Of a stretch of 56,835 bases of DNA, positions 1 through 6,968 are shown in pieces (the first letter of the stretch is position 1; the number at the start of each line of letters is the position of its first letter). The position numbers and the translations under genes were made by a program. The notes under the pieces were generated by a model, which had not been told where the DNA came from, ran no database searches, and saw only the letters and a list, made by a program, of their open reading frames with translations. This DNA is from Oscillospiraceae bacterium (GTDB lineage Bacteria; Bacillota; Clostridia; Oscillospirales; Oscillospiraceae), in assembly GCA_022800665.1 (NCBI GenBank), contig JAAWQS010000007.1:1-56835 (forward strand), in the 5' to 3' direction.

Positions 1-124
1 CCAACTCGAAGCCCAGCGCAGCGGGTTCGAGTTGGAAAGGAGGAGCAAAGGAGCGGAACGCAGTTTTAAGGCGGCCCCAAAAGGGACCGCCTTGAAACGG
101 AGTGGAGCGGATTTCGCTCCGACG
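1..124. other. intergenic stretch rich in palindromes next to tRNA-Leu
   Basis: No gene is seen here. Positions 1-35 form a perfect 10-bp inverted repeat (CCAACTCGAA at 1-10 against TTCGAGTTGG at 26-35). Positions 68-93 form a second stem (AAGGCGG.. / ..CCGCCTT). A third small stem (GGAGCG/CGCTCC) lies near 104-120. The second could terminate the minus-strand tRNA transcript, but it lacks a good U tract. Confidence 0.5.
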
Positions 125-209
125 TGGTGCGGGTATGGGGACTCGAACCCCAACGGCTCGCGCCACGAGAACCTAAATCTCGCATGTCTACCAATTCCAT
201 CATACCCGC
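125..209 (-). tRNA. tRNA-Leu (anticodon UAG)
   Basis: Read on the minus strand, the sequence folds as a class II tRNA: a 7-bp acceptor stem starting GCGGGTA, a D arm containing GGTAGAC, the 5-bp anticodon stem CGAGA/TCTCG around loop TTTAGGT (anticodon UAG, plus-strand positions 173-175), a long variable arm, and a T arm with GGTTCGAGTCC. The CCA end is encoded at 125-127. The long variable arm and anticodon indicate leucine (CUN codons). Confidence 0.95.
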
Positions 210-304
210 ATACAGCCACTCTATTATAGCATACCAAACCGATTTGTAAAGTCCCTTTTGAAAATTCCGCTGCGCAGTCTTTTTTCTGGAGGATCACATT
301 TTTC

Positions 305-342
305 TTGACGCCGCTCTACATCTGTGATACACTACAGATGTA
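305..342 (+). promoter_or_regulatory. sigma-A promoter overlapped by a BlaI/CopY-like operator
   Basis: TTGACG (305-310) and TACACT (328-333) are 17 bp apart. An inverted repeat ACATCTGT (318-325) / ACAGATGT (334-341) straddles the -10. Its right arm is inside TACAGATGTA (333-342), an exact TACA-N2-TGTA site of the kind bound by BlaI/MecI/CopY winged-helix repressors. The site position fits repression of the gene at 369. No such repressor gene is in the window. Confidence 0.6.
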
Positions 343-368
343 AACTAAATTTGTGAGGAGTATTCGCC

Positions 369-1361
369 ATGAAAAAACGCCAGTTCACCGCCCTGCTTTG
401 CATTCTTCTGCTGTTTCTCACCGCGCCGTCCTCCACCGCTGCCGCCGCAAACACAGTAGGGGTCACTCTGCCGGACTTTGCCGTCACCCTGAACGGCCAA
501 ACTCTCTCCAACGACTACAGCAAATACCCCTTCTTGGTCTACAGCGGCATCACCTACTTCCCCATGACCTACTACGACTGCCGTCTCCTGGGTCTGCGCA
601 CCACCTGGTCCGCTACAGACGGGCTTGGCATTGAGAAAAGCGATGAACCCGTCTCCGAATATGCCAGGGAGGTCCAGACCGTCAGGAACAAGAGAAACCA
701 GACCGCCCGGATTGCCGGTGGAAAAATCACAGTCAACGGCAAGTCCGTCAACAACAGCCGGGAGCAGTATCCTCTCTTGGAATTCCGGGAAGTAACCTAT
801 TTTCCTCTCACCTGGCGTTTTGCGGTGGAGGAGTTCGGCTGGGAGTACCGCTTCGACACAGACAATGGACTGACTGTCTCCAATCCAGCGGCGGCGTTCG
901 CCTCCACGGACCCATGGGAGGGCAGTATGGACGGTTATGCTGCCATTCCCGGTGTTGCCGGACAGCTGGGCTGCCTGTTCTATGCCCCGGAAAAGAGCCT
1001 ATACTCATCTCCTGGCCCTGCGCCATATCTATCCCTATATAATGTAGCCGGGGAGGACGTTTCCATCCTGCCCAGTGATTTTCAGTGGGAGTATCAGGTC
1101 CGCTGGGTGTCCGGCGGGGCGGATGAACTGGTGTACCGGAAAGCCATTCCGTTCTATTCCGGCAATCTCCCCGCCGGGTCTTTTGTCCAGCAGATCATTG
1201 ACGATAGCTACGACTACAGCCATGCGCCCAAGGGGGATTACCGGGCTGTCCTGGTCCATCCGGACAGCCTCTCGTATCAGTGCAATGGCGTCATACACTC
1301 CGAAGCCACTGAAAACGGAGGCTATGCGATAAAGTTTTCCAGAGACTTCACCGTCCGCTGA
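369..1361 (+). CDS. secreted protein with copper-amine-oxidase-N-like (stalk) repeats
   Basis: This 330-residue protein starts with a clear signal peptide (MKKRQ, hydrophobic core LLCILLLFLT, probable cleavage after AAAA near residue 28). Two related segments follow (about residues 30-90 and 115-175) with the pattern V(T)LNG-x-YP-Y.GITYFPMTY and a matching ..YPLLEFREVTYFPLTW, resembling the stalk-like domain of the copper amine oxidase N-terminal family found in Firmicute surface proteins. The remaining ~150 residues match nothing I recognise. GAGGAG at 355-360 is 8 bp before the ATG. It is a single gene between its own promoter/operator and a terminator. Its function is unknown; a wall-associated sensor or binding role is possible. 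Domain call moderate, secretion call firm. Confidence 0.7.
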   Translation: MKKRQFTALLCILLLFLTAPSSTAAAANTVGVTLPDFAVTLNGQTLSNDYSKYPFLVYSGITYFPMTYYDCRLLGLRTTWSATDGLGIEKSDEPVSEYAREVQTVRNKRNQTARIAGGKITVNGKSVNNSREQYPLLEFREVTYFPLTWRFAVEEFGWEYRFDTDNGLTVSNPAAAFASTDPWEGSMDGYAAIPGVAGQLGCLFYAPEKSLYSSPGPAPYLSLYNVAGEDVSILPSDFQWEYQVRWVSGGADELVYRKAIPFYSGNLPAGSFVQQIIDDSYDYSHAPKGDYRAVLVHPDSLSYQCNGVIHSEATENGGYAIKFSRDFTVR

Positions 1362-1389
1362 GCAGAAAAATCCATATCGCGCCGCAGGC

Positions 1390-1425
1390 GGCAGGGCATT
1401 GGGACAGCCCTGCCGTCTGTTTTTC
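1390..1425 (+). terminator. intrinsic terminator of the stalk-domain gene
   Basis: An 8-bp stem GGCAGGGC (1390-1397) / GCCCTGCC (1407-1414) is followed by GTCTGTTTTT. Confidence 0.85.
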
Positions 1426-1457
1426 GAAAAAAATGGACAATTCTCTCATATGCCCCC

Positions 1458-1487
1458 TTGCGGTCCATGGGGGAAAGATGGTAAAAT
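1458..1487 (+). promoter_or_regulatory. promoter of the sugar-kinase/esterase pair
   Basis: TTGCGG (1458-1463) and TAAAAT (1482-1487) are 18 bp apart, with an extended -10 TGG directly upstream of the -10 hexamer. The ATG of the kinase lies 48 bp downstream. Confidence 0.55.
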
Positions 1488-1534
1488 AGAAAAATCAAAA
1501 CAGCGGGGAGAACTGGAAGAAAACGGAGGGAACT

Positions 1535-2827
1535 ATGAAAAGGGAAGTTTTACTGGAATATCTGCGCTCCGGCGCGGCGCGGGAACAGTTGGAGCATGTC
1601 TACGGCGGGGAAGCGGCGGCGGCGGAGGCCCGGCTGCTGGAGCTGACGGAGGAGTTTGCCCAAATCTTCCCCTGCGGCCCCGACAGCGAAACGTTGCTCT
1701 TCTCCACGCCCGGACGGGCGGAGCTGGGGGGCAGTCACACGGACCACCAGCTGGGCCGCGGTCTGGCCGCCAGCGTCAATCTGGACACCATCGCCTGCGT
1801 CACCCCCAACGACTCCCATACCATCCGCATCAAATCCCGCAACCACCGCATGGCCACCGTCCACCTGGATGATCTGGGCATCCACGAGGAGGAGACCGGC
1901 AGTTCTATGGCCCTGGTCCGGGGTCTGGCCCAGAAATTCACCCAACTGGCCGGACCGCTCCGGGGCTTCGATGTCTACACCACCACCACCGTCCTGCGGG
2001 GCGGGGGACTCAGCTCCTCCGCCGCCTTCGAGGTGCTGACCGCCACCATCTTCAACCACCTCTTCTGCGGCGGCTCCCTCACACCCCCGCAGGTGGCACA
2101 GGCCGCCCAGTACGCGGAAAACGTCTACTTCAACAAGCCCAGCGGTATGCTGGACCAGCTGGCCTGTGCGGTCGGCGGCGTCATCGGCGTGGATTTCCAG
2201 CCCTGCGCCGGACAGCAGCTGCCGGAAATCACACCCCTCTCCCTGGACCTGGCCGCCTATGGCCACGCCCTATGCATCATCGACACCAAAGCCAGCCACG
2301 CCTCCCTGGTGGACGACTTCGCCGCCATCCCCAGAGAGATGCAGCAAGTGGCCCTCTGCTTCCACAGCGAGTCGCTGCGGGGTGTGGATTACGACACCTT
2401 CTTCCATGACCTGCCCCGTGTGCGCACGCTCTGCGGGGACCGTGCCGTGCTGCGGGCCTACCACTATTTCCACGAGGACCAGCGGATCTGCCGCCAGATT
2501 GCGGCTTTGCAGCAGGGGGACTTCTCCGCATTTCTCCGCTGTGTGCGGGAATCGGGCCGGTCCTCCTTCCTGTACCTGCAAAACGCCAGCAACTACCAGG
2601 AGAGCCGCGTCCAGCCGCTGGGGGTTCTCCAGGCGGCGGCAGAGGAGCTGCTGGGCGGCACGGGCGCGGTGCGCATCCATGGCGGCGGCTTTGCAGGAAC
2701 CTTGGCGGCTTTTGTCCCCCTGGACCGGGTGGACGCCTTCACAGCGGGTATGGATGCCGTCGCCGGTCCCGGCTCCTGCCGCATTCTCCATTTCCGGAGC
2801 ACAGGCTCTGCGCTTCTCATCTCTTGA
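1535..2827 (+). CDS. galactokinase-family sugar 1-kinase (GHMP superfamily)
   Basis: At 430 residues it is longer than the usual ~390 of GalK. It shows the GHMP kinase layout: an N-terminal sugar loop PGRAELGGSHTDHQ (about residue 53), the ATP-binding motif GGGLSSSAAFEV (about residue 150), and NKPSGMLDQLACAVGG (about residue 205) with the catalytic Asp that follows the M-L. A C-terminal glycine motif IHGGGFAGT (about residue 380) is also present. In classical GalK the loop reads GEHTD, where the Glu contacts the galactose 6-OH; here it is GSHTD. The substrate may therefore not be galactose. GGAGGG lies 6 bp before the ATG. An esterase gene follows 44 bp later and no galT or galE is present, so this is not a standard Leloir cluster. 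Kinase fold is firm; substrate is open. Confidence 0.8.
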   Translation: MKREVLLEYLRSGAAREQLEHVYGGEAAAAEARLLELTEEFAQIFPCGPDSETLLFSTPGRAELGGSHTDHQLGRGLAASVNLDTIACVTPNDSHTIRIKSRNHRMATVHLDDLGIHEEETGSSMALVRGLAQKFTQLAGPLRGFDVYTTTTVLRGGGLSSSAAFEVLTATIFNHLFCGGSLTPPQVAQAAQYAENVYFNKPSGMLDQLACAVGGVIGVDFQPCAGQQLPEITPLSLDLAAYGHALCIIDTKASHASLVDDFAAIPREMQQVALCFHSESLRGVDYDTFFHDLPRVRTLCGDRAVLRAYHYFHEDQRICRQIAALQQGDFSAFLRCVRESGRSSFLYLQNASNYQESRVQPLGVLQAAAEELLGGTGAVRIHGGGFAGTLAAFVPLDRVDAFTAGMDAVAGPGSCRILHFRSTGSALLIS

Positions 2828-2871
2828 CATCCAATCACCAGATACATAAAGAAAACAGGAAGGAGACCGTT

Positions 2872-3696
2872 ATGCTCCATGAAACGATACTGCTGAACGT
2901 CCCCGGCGGGACCGAACCCGTCCGGCTCATCTCCTACGTCCCCGACAACTCCCCGGAACTGAACTACCCTCCCCGCCCGGCGTTGATTGTCTGCCCCGGC
3001 GGCGGGTACGAGTTCCTCTCCGACCGGGAGGGGGAACCGGTCGCCCTGCGGTTTGCCGGGCTTGGCTACGCGGTGTTTGTACTGCACTACCACGTGGCGT
3101 CCCAGGGCCGGTGGCCCATCCCCCAGCGGCAGCTGCTGGCGGCAATTGACCACGTGCGCACCAACTGCCAGCGCTACCATGTTGACCCCCAGGCCGTGAT
3201 TCCCCTGGGCTTCTCCGCCGGGGGACACCTGGCGGGCTGCGCGGGGACCATGTGGAACCGGCCAGAGGTGTACCGGCCCCTGAAAAAGAAGTCGCCGGCC
3301 TTCCGTCCGGACGGCGTTATTCTGTGCTACCCCGTTGTCTCCAGCGGAGACCCTGCCCATCAGATGTCGTTTGTGAACCTGCTGGGGGACCGTTACGACG
3401 AACTGGTGGAGAGCGTGTCCCTGGAGAAGCGGGTGACAAAGAACTCGCCGCCCATGTTCCTCTGGCACACTGCGGACGACACAACGGTACCGCTGGAAAA
3501 CTCCAAGCTCATGGCGGAGGCCCTGAAAGCCCGTGGGGTAGAGTACGAACTGCGGGTCTTCCCCCACGGGGCGCATGGGCAGTCCCTGGCGGACCGCACC
3601 GTCTACGCGCCGGATCAGATGTATCTGCTCTCCGTATCCTGCTCCGTTTGGGTCGGCTACTGCGATGCGTGGATTCAGCGCCACTTCTGTCAGTGA
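2872..3696 (+). CDS. alpha/beta-hydrolase carbohydrate esterase (acetyl-xylan-esterase/BD-FAE-like)
   Basis: This is a 274-residue cytoplasmic alpha/beta hydrolase. CPGGGYEF (about residue 43) is the oxyanion-hole loop, GFSAGGHLAG (about residue 115) carries the nucleophile Ser, WHTADDTTVP supplies the acid Asp, and FPHGAHG supplies the catalytic His. Such enzymes remove acetyl or feruloyl groups from oligosaccharides inside the cell. An in-frame TTG exists at 2824, but the ATG at 2872 is preceded by GGAAGGAG at good spacing, so it is preferred. It is probably co-transcribed with the kinase upstream, which suggests deacylation and phosphorylation of an imported glycan product; the pairing is inference. 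Confidence 0.8.
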   Translation: MLHETILLNVPGGTEPVRLISYVPDNSPELNYPPRPALIVCPGGGYEFLSDREGEPVALRFAGLGYAVFVLHYHVASQGRWPIPQRQLLAAIDHVRTNCQRYHVDPQAVIPLGFSAGGHLAGCAGTMWNRPEVYRPLKKKSPAFRPDGVILCYPVVSSGDPAHQMSFVNLLGDRYDELVESVSLEKRVTKNSPPMFLWHTADDTTVPLENSKLMAEALKARGVEYELRVFPHGAHGQSLADRTVYAPDQMYLLSVSCSVWVGYCDAWIQRHFCQ

Positions 3697-3751
3697 GCGT
3701 GCGCTATCCTGGGAAGCGGGCGGGGGAGAAAGCGCGGTGCGGCCCTTTGGA

Positions 3752-3796
3752 AGCCCTCTCAGTCACTGCCTATGGCGGTACTGAGAGGGCTCTTTT
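3752..3796 (+). terminator. terminator of the kinase/esterase operon
   Basis: A perfect 12-bp stem AGCCCTCTCAGT (3752-3763) / ACTGAGAGGGCT (3780-3791) is followed by CTTTT. An outer imperfect stem (CCTTTGGAA/TTCCAAAAGG) extends it. From here to 3995 no gene is visible and base composition falls sharply towards AT. Confidence 0.9.
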
Positions 3797-3995
3797 CCAA
3801 AAGGCATCTGCGAGCCTCCCTGCTATCCGGGAGAGCCGAAAAGAACTGCTCTGCCTCATGTCTACCGTCTGTTCCATGGTGGGCATGTTTGCTTTTGGCA
3901 GGAAATGAGAAGGAGGCAGAAACGTATAGAAAGACAAAAAATATTAAAAAATGGTTGATGCAACCTGAATTTGCGCTAATGTAAGCCTAAGTTGG

Positions 3996-4024
3996 TTTAC
4001 AGAATTTGGGATATTGTGTAAATT
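3996..4024 (+). promoter_or_regulatory. promoter of the HTH/secreted-protein gene
   Basis: TTTACA (3996-4001) and TAAATT (4019-4024) are 17 bp apart, directly upstream of GGAGAGG and the ATG at 4038. Confidence 0.55.
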
Positions 4025-4037
4025 GGAGAGGTAAAAA

Positions 4038-4586
4038 ATGACAATGAATGAAAAGTTAGTTCAGTTAAGGAAGGACAAGGGGGTAACGCAAATAGAACTG
4101 GCAGAGGCTTTGAATGTGTCTCGTCAAGCGGTGTCTAAATGGGAATCAGGAGGTGAAAATATGTATAAAATCTTTTATAGGGCTACATTAATCGTTGGGA
4201 TTGTTATTTGTCTCTGTACAAGCGCTGGGGCCATAGAAAAGGATGTAGCAGAAGCCACATATGATTGTGCTGTAGTTGAAACAGATACAATTATGCGGGC
4301 AACAGGTTTCTTTGAAGCAAATGTGGAACCGTACAGCAACACAAGAGGAGATGAGGAGTTTCATCTGGAGGAAGGAGAGACTGTTCGAATTTATGCGACC
4401 TATTCGCCACAAAATGTGTGCCTGGACTTTGGCCTCATAGCTCCAGATGGAGTGTTCCACTATGTCAGTGCAGAGGACGGAACGATTGATACAACAATTG
4501 AAGTTCCGGAAAGTGGAAACTACAGACTGGGAATCAGAAACAATTCCGGGAATACGGTGAAGGTATCTGGATTTGTGAAGTATTGA
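4038..4586 (+). CDS. Xre-type HTH stub fused in frame to a small secreted protein
   Basis: Residues 1-39 are a normal Xre/Cro helix-turn-helix start (LVQLRKDKGVTQIELAEALN, then SRQAVSKWESG). The homology stops exactly after WESG. Residue 42 is a Met followed by a signal peptide (MYKIFYRATLIVGIVICLC, cleavage near SAGA) and about 120 residues of exported protein ending in a beta-rich segment. The DNA at the join reads CAGGAGGTGAAAATATG, a strong ribosome binding site 6-8 bp before the ATG at 4161. The secreted part (4161-4586) may therefore be the real product, with the HTH a truncated regulator remnant or a translationally coupled leader. GGAGAGG precedes the first ATG. The C-terminal function is not recognised. 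AT-rich codon use differs from the flanks. Confidence 0.65.
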   Translation: MTMNEKLVQLRKDKGVTQIELAEALNVSRQAVSKWESGGENMYKIFYRATLIVGIVICLCTSAGAIEKDVAEATYDCAVVETDTIMRATGFFEANVEPYSNTRGDEEFHLEEGETVRIYATYSPQNVCLDFGLIAPDGVFHYVSAEDGTIDTTIEVPESGNYRLGIRNNSGNTVKVSGFVKY

Positions 4587-4611
4587 TGTTGTGCAGTAGC
4601 TTTTGGAAATT

Positions 4612-4647
4612 CTGGGATAAAACAATGAAAAAGAAGGTTTATCCCAG
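4612..4647 (+). terminator. hairpin downstream of the HTH/secreted-protein gene
   Basis: A perfect 10-bp stem CTGGGATAAA (4612-4621) / TTTATCCCAG (4638-4647) has no clear U tract after it, so it is a weak terminator or an RNA-stabilising hairpin. Confidence 0.45.
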
Positions 4648-4701
4648 CAAATTGTCCCGAAATGGGTTTTAATCTACATTATTTACTAAAATCGGAGGTT
4701 A

Positions 4702-4809
4702 TAGTAAACGTCATTGCTTCTTGCACCTGAATCCGTGGACAGCACCACATGATTGCTATGTCTCAGGGCGTTGCTGGGATACAAGCGCAATCATTATCGT
4801 CGTTTACTA
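4702..4809. mobile_element. 108-bp MITE-like inverted-repeat insertion
   Basis: TTATAGTAAACG (4699-4710) and CGTTTACTATAA (4801-4812) are perfect 12-bp inverted repeats. Taking TA as a duplicated target (4700-4701 and 4810-4811) leaves a 108-bp element with no coding capacity. TA targets are typical of IS630/Tc1-mariner elements and their MITEs. Removing the element and one TA joins CGGAGG to an ATG with ideal spacing, which supports insertion into the 5' leader of the gene at 4815. No transposase is in the window. Confidence 0.5.
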
Positions 4810-4814
4810 TAATT

Positions 4815-5021
4815 ATGAAAAAGGTATTGAACAAGGTGCTATTGTGTAGTATACTTGCGGTGTGTCTTTCGACACTACTGTCAACGGTTGCATTTGCAGC
4901 GGGGGATGATTTTGCACCGTCGGATGTATTCATTGACGTTTGTGACCATCTTTTTACAGAAGGATCTGGTTACATGGCTGAAGAATTGACTGTTTACTCT
5001 GGTTGGGTCTGGCATGATTGA
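4815..5021 (+). pseudogene. decayed copy of a small secreted protein gene
   Basis: The 68-codon frame starts MKKVLNKVLL with a signal peptide ending in VAFAAG. It then matches the next gene closely (PSDVFID.CDHLFTEGSGY, one change in that block) before losing similarity and stopping after 15 unrelated residues. The next gene continues for about 45 more residues past that point, so this copy is truncated. The MITE-like element at 4702-4809 separates its start codon from CGGAGG at 4693-4698. Translation is therefore doubtful. Confidence 0.6.
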
Positions 5022-5034
5022 GGAAGGAGTAGTC

Positions 5035-5328
5035 ATGAAAAAAACTTTATTGTGTTGGTTGTTTATCGGAAGCCTCTTGGTAATGGCGCTAACAGCCGTA
5101 TTTGCAGCAAAAGGTAATCCACCAGATGATTTTACGCCGTCTGATGTATTCATTGACATTTGTGACCATCTTTTTACAGAAGGGTCCGGTTATACGGCTA
5201 TTGATGAGAATGGGGCCGATGTAACGGCCCGGTTTGTGCGCGATTACTATGAGGAATACCTTGCCGGCAATTATGAAATTATTTTTCAGGCGGTCACAGA
5301 TGATTTACACTGCATCACATGGAAATGA
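5035..5328 (+). CDS. small secreted protein, intact paralogue
   Basis: This 97-residue product has a signal peptide (MKKTLLCWLFIGSLLVMAL, cleavage after FAA) and a mature part of about 70 residues. It carries the block PSDVFIDICDHLFTEGSGY shared with the truncated copy upstream, then acidic and aromatic residues. AGGAAGGAG lies 5 bp before the chosen ATG; an in-frame ATG at 5014 has no such site. A single Cys remains in the block and another near the C terminus (LHCITWK). No family is recognised. It may be a secreted peptide of the AT-rich island. Confidence 0.65.
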   Translation: MKKTLLCWLFIGSLLVMALTAVFAAKGNPPDDFTPSDVFIDICDHLFTEGSGYTAIDENGADVTARFVRDYYEEYLAGNYEIIFQAVTDDLHCITWK

Positions 5329-5433
5329 TGCGCCCGCCGCCTCTGCGATAACCGGAGGAGGCGTATCATCTGAGTAAGGAACATTCAGAGGAAAATGGAA
5401 TCTTCCTCATGCAATTCTGCAAGGAGTCTATCA

Positions 5434-5913
5434 ATGAAAATCACGCATCATCGAAAGCGGCCTTTATTGATCGCATCTGTTATACTGCTTATAGCAATTA
5501 TAAACTACTTAAACCCAAGAATGAAAGGCTACAATGAGCTTCTTGATGCCGATACAATGAATGTGTATAGTAACGGTTCTCTCATTGGAACTTTCGCAGA
5601 GCCACAGGACATTTTACACACATTCGAAGGGACGGCTGTCGGCGTTGCCGTAATTGACATCTCCCAGTTAGGACTAAAAAAATCTGATTGTAAAGAATTG
5701 TACACAATCGAGTTTGTAAAAAACAGTAAGGTCATCAGCTCTATTGAAATGCTTGTACCACAGCCGAAAGACGAATCTACTGAACGAAAAGTGGCAGGGA
5801 ATTGCAGAGAATTCAACGGGGAATATGTAGTAATGCATGAGGACGGTTACTATTTTACATTTGGGCAACGGTTTTATGATAATTTGTCAGGGATCTTAGC
5901 CCAAGTAGCCTAA
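5434..5913 (+). CDS. membrane-anchored protein of unknown function
   Basis: It is 159 residues long, with a basic N terminus (MKITHHRKR), one transmembrane helix (about residues 11-26, LLIASVILLIAIINYL) and an extracellular domain of about 130 residues with alternating polar and hydrophobic strands. AAGGAG at 5421-5426 is 7 bp from the ATG at 5434, so the in-frame ATG 39 bp upstream is not chosen. It is the last gene of the AT-rich island and ends at a strong terminator. No family assigned. Confidence 0.65.
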   Translation: MKITHHRKRPLLIASVILLIAIINYLNPRMKGYNELLDADTMNVYSNGSLIGTFAEPQDILHTFEGTAVGVAVIDISQLGLKKSDCKELYTIEFVKNSKVISSIEMLVPQPKDESTERKVAGNCREFNGEYVVMHEDGYYFTFGQRFYDNLSGILAQVA

Positions 5914-5965
5914 CCCCTCCGCACATTCCGGCAGTGACGGAACACATTCTATCGTTTGCGAGAGC

Positions 5966-6001
5966 AAAGGGACCCTGGAGGCGCTTCTCCAAGGTCCCTT
6001 T
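5966..6001. terminator. bidirectional terminator
   Basis: AAAGGGACC-(C)-TGGAG pairs with CTCCA-AGGTCCCTTT around a short loop. It separates the plus-strand island from the minus-strand deacetylase gene, with T-rich flanks on both sides. Confidence 0.75.
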
Positions 6002-6071
6002 GTTACGTCTTTTTGGCCGGGCGGAAAACCTGCCGCAGCTTCCCCAACGTAAGCGACAAACCGTGCTATCG

Positions 6072-6896
6072 TCAGGGCAGCTGCTCCAGCGATGCGAAGC
6101 GGTAGCCCATAGCCTCCCATTTTGTCAGCAGCTCGTCGAGAATATCCGCGTTGGTAGAGGAGGTGGAGTGGAGGAGGACGATTGCGCCGTCGTGGATACG
6201 GGGCAGGAGCTTGGAAAACGCCTGTTCAGGCGTAGGCTGATCGTCGGCGTACCAGTCCACATAGGCCAGGCTCCAGAAGATGGTCTTGTACCCCAACGCC
6301 TGGGCCTGGCGGAGATTGTCCTCGCTGTACTTGCCCTGGGGCGGACGGTAGAACCGGGGCAGCTCCTGCCCGACGGTCTCCTGGTACAGAGCGGCCAGGG
6401 TGTCCAGCTCCTGCTGGAACGCGCTCTGCTGGGAGATGCTGGACATATCCGGGTGGTGGAACGTGTGGTTGCCTACGATATGGCCCTCGGCGGCCATGCG
6501 GCGGACGATGTCCGGCGCGCTCTCGATCATGTGGCCCACCACGAAGAAAGCGGCAGGCGCATGGTGCTTTTTCAGGGCGTCCAGAATTTTCTCCGTGTTC
6601 CCGTTTTCGTACCCGCAATCAAAGGTGAGATAGATGACTTTCTGTCCGGAATCGCCCAGATAGTAGGCGTCATATTGAGCCAGGTCCTCCACTGAGGCGT
6701 TGCCGGCAGGCGGCTGGCCCTCCGTTGGGAAGGACAGACCCCAGTTGACGGCAGAAGCCTCCACCACCGCAGGCGCGGAGGCTTCTGCCGCCGGTTTGTT
6801 CTCCGTCCGGTTCAGGGTGAGGAGGACGGCGGCGGTGAGGGTGAGGGAAACCAGTGCGCTGAAGGTCAGAAGGGGAGCGCGGTTCCATCGTGACAT
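6072..6896 (-). CDS. pdaA: PdaA-type peptidoglycan de-N-acetylase (spore cortex muramic delta-lactam pathway)
   Basis: This 274-residue carbohydrate esterase 4 protein has one N-terminal transmembrane segment (LLTFSALVSLTLTAAVLLTL). NodB motifs are visible in order: TFDCGYENGNT (about residue 96; catalytic Asp), NHTFHHPDM (metal-binding His pair, about residue 147), RPPQGKYS (about residue 188) and IVLLHSTS (about residue 242). The GYENG signature is that of PdaA, which deacetylates muramic acid so that the cortex delta-lactam can form. AAGGAGG lies 9 bp before the ATG. It implies a sporulating host. A second cell-wall enzyme follows on the same strand. Function well supported; a vegetative homologue is the main alternative. 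Confidence 0.82.
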   Translation of the reverse strand: MSRWNRAPLLTFSALVSLTLTAAVLLTLNRTENKPAAEASAPAVVEASAVNWGLSFPTEGQPPAGNASVEDLAQYDAYYLGDSGQKVIYLTFDCGYENGNTEKILDALKKHHAPAAFFVVGHMIESAPDIVRRMAAEGHIVGNHTFHHPDMSSISQQSAFQQELDTLAALYQETVGQELPRFYRPPQGKYSEDNLRQAQALGYKTIFWSLAYVDWYADDQPTPEQAFSKLLPRIHDGAIVLLHSTSSTNADILDELLTKWEAMGYRFASLEQLP

Positions 6897-6968
6897 GGTG
6901 GGATACCTCCTTGGATTGGTATACCGCCTAGTCTGTCCGGATCGCCGCTTTTTATCCCCGGCAGAATA

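Noticed and set aside
4683-4809. Riboswitch-like alternative pairing (TTTACTA at 4683 or 4803 with TAGTAAA at 4702)
   Set aside because: The repeats are short and AT-rich and are explained by the terminal inverted repeats of the insertion.
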